Assembly: GCA_028023455.1 (NCBI GenBank)
Contig: JAQFVV010000020.1
Location: 3,269,092-3,333,091 of the forward strand
Direction: 5' to 3'
Source of the DNA: Epiperipatus broadwayi
Lineage: Eukaryota; Onychophora; Udeonychophora; Euonychophora; Peripatidae
DNA length: 64,000 nt
The translations under genes and the position numbers were made by a program. The stretch's first letter is position 1. The number at the start of each line of letters is the position of its first letter. The notes beneath the pieces were generated by a model that worked only from the letters and a program-made list of their open reading frames with translations, ran no database searches and had not been told where the DNA came from. Below, in pieces: positions 59,402 through 64,000 of this stretch.

Positions 59402-60745
59402 GAGATAACTTTTTTTTTATTTTTATAAAACTTCAACCTTTAAGTCGTTCATTATACTTCTGTGTTAATTTGCATAAGACATATACTATATATATAGAGA
59501 GAGAGAAAAAACGAGAGGGGTTTTTATGAATAGCTTTAGCACTCGAGTCTGACAATCTGTTACGCTATTAAACCGCTCCGGACATCTATTGTATTTTTAT
59601 TTTAGCTTATATATATATAAAAAGTTAAAAATTTCCGTAAATCTTTACATTTTGAATCCGAAGATCATATTAAGCCACACAAGATATGCTTTTTCATACA
59701 TTCTCTCTTTTTATATATATGCGAACGCTTGCTACTATATCTATATATAGAAACAATATTTTCTTTTTATATATTATATGACTTTATTATTATTAAAAAA
59801 TTTACTTACTCAGTCTTTATTAACATTTAATACCTTTTCCTGTTAGCTAATTTTTATAATGTCATAAAAACAAATTCCAAGATCAACTGTACCGATAATC
59901 CAATAGCAATAAATTAACAGTTATAAAATAATATTTACAAAAGGTAAATATTCAACCAAAATATCCAATATTTGCATTTCGAACTAGATAATAACTATTA
60001 TTTCAAAGGTTTTGTAAAATATATATACATGATATATGTAAAACTAACTACTTATCACTGAAAAGGAAGTAACCGAATCACCAACTTATTTTTTTTCCAT
60101 TTCCGAACGCGTTTTAAACTCTAATTATATAAATATAATCATGTTTATATATATAAAGTTCGATTTTATTTTTCATTTCCAACATACTCTTATTTTATTG
60201 TATTTTTCTAAAATAATCTTATCCATTATTTTCAGATACAGATTTCTCACCGCTAACTTTTTTTATTTTTACGAAATTTGTAGTTTCTACTCGTTCAATT
60301 TAAATATCAGTTTTATTTTACCAACTTGAAATGTCGGGAGAATTAATTAATTGTAGAAACCACCACAAATATGTAAGCAATGCCAAACGCTCAAACATTT
60401 AGCGATTGTAGCCAGATTTGCCGTGATAAAATAGTCGTCAAAATATATAGTATTTACTAATATTAAAACTTTTTTATCTATTTATTTTTTAAATTATAAC
60501 AAACTTAAAAATAAATCTTTATGCTCTTGCGGTTAAATTAGATAATGTATTCCATGCTACCTAAATTGCTACTGTCATCATAAAGATCGAATTTAATAAT
60601 TTTGATTTTTAAATTACAATGGATAGAATTAGAGTTTAATATTTATTACAGAACAGCTTTTCTAAACTTTACATTTAAAAATTTGTTTTTAATGCGCGAT
60701 TTAATGCGACTGATTATAGTTCAATCTGTTATGTCAGATGGTCAA
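59402..60745. other. no feature seen
   Basis: AT-rich DNA with short TA and GA runs (near 59495-59515). No gene is recognised. Confidence 0.45.
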
Positions 60746-60755
60746 ATTCAAGCAC

Positions 60756-60853
60756 ATTTGGTCGAGAGGTCAGCGACAGCTGCTTTACAGGGAGTTGCCC
60801 CGGGTTAGCGGGTTCGCTTCCCGGCTGATGCTATGACACATGAGAAAAAAAAT
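60756..60853 (+). mobile_element. tRNA-like SINE, truncated, with target duplication
   Basis: It matches the SINE at 59293 from TTGGTCGAGAGGTCAGCGAC to TGATGCTATGACACATGAG and an A-run. It lacks the first ~10 bases and has a mutated anticodon stem. Perfect 10-base direct repeats ATTCAAGCAC flank it (60746-60755 and 60854-60863), showing retroposition. Confidence 0.8.
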
Positions 60854-60863
60854 ATTCAAGCAC

Positions 60864-61730
60864 GTTTTTTGTTATTTAGTGCAGGGGTAGATATATTATT
60901 CGTATTATTTCAGTTACACAATTAATACGCTGCATATAGTACATTACTAGACTTAATATTTATATTCATGTTTTGGATTTTGGGGTAATTTTAATTATAT
61001 TCATGTGTATGAATGAGATATATGTTATAGAATGACAGTATTATTCGAAAAATCTAACTATCTTTTAACTTAAATGTATTTTTTTGGCCATTATTCTTAT
61101 TACATTTTTTATTTGTTAATTTTAAAGTGATATTTATATTTATAAAAACATGCTTTTTGTAGTTCATAGGATTTATCTTATTTATTAAATGTATATTAAG
61201 ATATCAAATAACCAATGTGTTATAACTATGTGGCTTTTCTTTAAGCAGACCCCAGAGAAAATGAATTCCTTCAGTAGATAGGGTAGAAGACCTCTCCATA
61301 TACTTGTAGTTGAAGAAGATAAAAGTTATTAAATATAATACTCATAATTTAAGCTCTTAAATGGGAATGGGATAGAGCCAGATGTACTGAAATTATCCCC
61401 AAATGCCTTGTGGTTAATTAGTTAGTTTGATTGTGTACTTAATTGTGAATTTATCCATTTATGTTTATAGAAATAATATTAGCGATTGCCAATAAGGTTT
61501 TAAAAAAAAATTTAAAAAACTATTTTTTTCACAAATATTTTTTGAAAGAAAAAAAACACCCTTCCTTCCACCCAAACTATTAAGGGTTAATGATAATAAA
61601 TAAAAAAAAAATAGAAAAAAAATAATAACTTTAAAGACTGATATTCAGTGATTTTTTATATTAGTAAAGATAAGTTTTACTTCTGCCAAACTTAAGCAAA
61701 TATAAACTTATTATATGATTTTTAATAACG
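60864..61730. other. no feature seen
   Basis: AT-rich DNA with no supported feature. Confidence 0.45.
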
Positions 61731-62099
61731 TGAAAAGCTGAAATCTTTGACTAATGTGCATTAAAAATGTTTATGTGACAGCCGATCAGATGTAATAATG
61801 ACTGCACGTGGAACTCTCAATTCAAAAACATAAGCCAAAAATACAAGAAAAACATGAACCACCTTCTTCTCTACTTAAATTTATATATATAAGCCAGAAT
61901 GAAGCATTCTGAATTAAGAGCATGAAGCTTAAAACACCTTCACATTGAATTCACTAAATATTATATATAAATAAACAACTGAAATCTAATGATAAATATA
62001 TTAAATTTATTAAGGCAAGCAGAAGATACAATAATAACTGAAAGGGTGAAACCTTTGGCCAATACACCTTAAAAATGCTTATGTGACAGCCAATCTGAT
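61731..62099 (+). repeat. direct repeat of ~60 bases, 300 bases apart
   Basis: 61731-61791 and 62033-62099 share CTGAAA, CTTTG, CTAATGTGCATTAAAAATG-like and TTATGTGACAGCC sequence in order, with about one change in six. The function is unknown. It could be old tandem units or two copies of a short repeat. Confidence 0.6.
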
Positions 62100-62499
62100 T
62101 TTTACTAAATATATACACCACACATCTACTCTATGTTTATGCACTTTATTATATTTAGGTTTTTGAAATGGAATCATCCATTGATATAAATAAAGTTACA
62201 GAATAATTATAGATATTATAATATAGTTTAAGTAGTTCAAAGAATTCTGATAACTTTAATATATTATCATTATTGTTTGTTAAACTTAATTTTTTGTTCT
62301 GATTTTTTGAAAATAATAAAACATTTTTATTTATTTAAATCTGACTTCTGTTTCCGCATTGCAGGAATCCTACATCTTACTAAGAATGACCACTTCTGTA
62401 TCCAATCTATTAAAAACATGAGAATCTTGAAATATTTTCTGTTTTTCCAGATATAATACAATTTTACTCTGTCTTCTTTTGGATGCTTTTTAAAATCTA

Positions 62500-63130
62500 T
62501 TTTTGTTTATCATTTTTCTCAAAATAAAAATCCATGACAAATAATTTTTTTTTTAAAAAATTCCACTAATCTATGTTTTTGTTTCTTTCTATCCCCATAA
62601 TCAAATTTACACATAACACTTTCAACATTCATTTGTTTTTCAATTCCATCATTAAATTCTCACATGACTATGATGATGAAAATATTTTTATGTTTATATA
62701 AAAACATTCCGTCTCTTTATCCTAATGAAAATTTATGTCATAAATCTAAATTTTCTGCATTTGGTTATCTTCCGTTAAGTTGAATAATTAATTTTTTCAT
62801 TATGTTTGATCTATTATTAATCTTTACAATATTCTGAGTGCATGTTCTATTTATAATAAATGATCACTTTGAGCGATTATAGTAAAGTGGTATTCACTTT
62901 TGAAATCAGCTATTTTCTATTTTTTTTATATTCATAATGAATTTCATTCTACTTGTGCTTGCAAAATTTGTGTCTTTGTATTAAATTTTATAACCACTCT
63001 TTAAATCAATTGCCTCATCAGATTGTCTTCTAACTTTACCAAATCAAAATTCTGTCCATTTAATATTAGGCAACTCTTTTTTTAATTCATGTAATCTTCC
63101 TTCACTTAAAAGCAATCTGCAATTATAGTT
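62500..63130 (-). pseudogene. RTE-type LINE endonuclease, old minus copy
   Basis: On the minus strand, frames from 63120 read LHELKKELPNIKW-like, DLVKVRRQSDEAIDLKSGY and STSRMKFIMNIKK-like segments. Near 62600-62640, KFDYGDRKKQKHRLVEFF matches the end of the same domain. The order equals that of the 43.9 kb RTE endonuclease. Stops and frameshifts are dense, so this is an old, inactive copy. Confidence 0.55.
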
Positions 63131-63749
63131 AGCTAAATAAAATATCACCATTAAAGAGCAAGCTAAGTTTGTAATTAGAAAATTTTTAACATCGTGTACT
63201 TTATACTACCAACTATGTTTTTTAAATAATAATAATATAGCCTCCCGGAGCAAGCTCATAAATTACTTTTATCTATCCTGATGGTAAACATGCAGCAAAA
63301 AGATCATTATTATATACATTCTGTCTTTAAGAAAACTCAGTATCCCACCATACTATTAAAAATACCAGTGTTTTTGATCTCAGAACTATAAACCCAGTGA
63401 TCTCATCATGCGAACTGATGTAGACATATGAGCAGCTCATCCATGTATGTCTACCATATGAGTAATCATATAGATGGAGTGAATATTAGAAATTTGCCCT
63501 GATCACGTTTTTAAGATTATAAAGAGGAATCAAAGGGTTCAGTCTAACAGAAAACTCTTTTCTGCAGCTTATACTGTATGTATGTATATATATATATATC
63601 AGACCCATATAGCTATCTGGCTTGCTATGCTGAGTTTGAAGACATTACGTGTCTAAAAGATTCACGCTTGCAAGATGAATAGAAACTGTTTTATAAATGC
63701 TCAGAGTTTGTGTTTAGATCTAGTTTCTAAAATTCCTGTCTTTTACCGA
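63131..63749. other. no feature seen
   Basis: AT-rich DNA with a short TA run near 63585. Nothing is named. Confidence 0.45.
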
Positions 63750-63955
63750 TGATAGCAAATGGCTTGAAATCATGATCTGAAAGTGGAATTAAAGTTAGAG
63801 ATAGTGAATGCATGCTCTGACGTTTATGTAAACATACGCTTGACGGTGTTTTTGGTAGAACGCCATCTGATGACATAAATACAAGCGTTAGCAAGTTTTT
63901 AACTTGTTTTTTGTTTTTCATATATATAATACAAATAAAATGTTCGTTAATAAAA
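63750..63955 (-). repeat. Penelope-associated terminal sequence, minus strand
   Basis: 63955-63905 on the minus strand reads ATTAACGAACATTTTATTTG, the terminal word of the Penelope-like 3' ends at 42405-42430 and 5436-5460. It is followed by 63868-63750, which matches 43506-43625. The same order at 42.4-43.6 kb suggests both belong to one retroelement family. Confidence 0.5.
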
Positions 63956-64000
63956 AACTATTGTAATATATATATAATGCATGACTAGCTATTTATTTTT

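Overview
The window is AT-rich (by eye about three quarters A+T) eukaryotic nuclear DNA, most likely from an invertebrate animal. Nearly all of it is intron, intergenic DNA and decayed mobile elements. The animal assignment rests on (i) two spliced exons of an SLC22-type membrane transporter, (ii) Penelope-like retroelements carrying GIY-YIG endonuclease sequence, (iii) RTE-type and another APE-type LINE, and (iv) tRNA-derived SINEs. I cannot name the species or phylum.

Host gene: one protein-coding gene is supported, on the minus strand. Its first coding exon (38930-39284) and second coding exon (17717-17947) join in phase 0 across the TIVTE/WDLVC signature of SLC22 organic-ion transporters. 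The intron between them is about 21 kb. Later exons should lie to the left (below 17717, or off the window) but I did not find them. An acceptor just upstream of the ATG implies a further 5' UTR exon to the right.

Layout. 1-5.4 kb: repeats and an extreme A+T tract. 5.4-6.2 kb: a head-to-head pair of Penelope-like 3' ends. 6.5 kb: a tRNA-like SINE. 7.8-8.3 and 9.6-10.4 kb: two palindromic SINE-like insertions with 14-bp target duplications. 11.1-16.4 kb: a long, decayed LINE with tandem 5' repeats, a PHD-like finger, a coiled-coil segment, APE endonuclease, reverse transcriptase and a 3' end, followed by an inverted duplicate of part of its own 3' region. 16.8-17.4 kb: a 584-bp foldback. 17.9-38.9 kb: the SLC22 intron, which holds LINE, Penelope-like, SINE and DNA-transposon remnants, a composite foldback (27.5 kb), a pogo/Tigger-like element (35.35-36.31 kb) and a head-to-head RTE pair (37.3-38.3 kb). 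39.8-41.1 kb: a possible solo LTR. 41.7-43.6 kb: a Penelope-like 3' end running into a 555-bp four-base microsatellite, then a strong hairpin. 43.9-49.3 kb: an RTE endonuclease remnant, a foldback and two more palindromic SINE-like insertions. 49.3-64 kb: mostly unremarkable DNA with RTE remnants, a tRNA-Lys pseudogene, a (TA)n tract and two tRNA-like SINEs.

The most interesting signal is a family of roughly 300-400 bp SINE-like units with a tRNA-type B box. At four loci it is present as inverted pairs (one trimer) that each sit between perfect 14-16 bp direct repeats, so the inverted array itself seems to be the inserted unit. Several units also carry a hammerhead-ribozyme-like core (CTGATGA, a short helix, then GAAA). 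No prokaryotic feature (operon, CRISPR, insertion sequence) is present.
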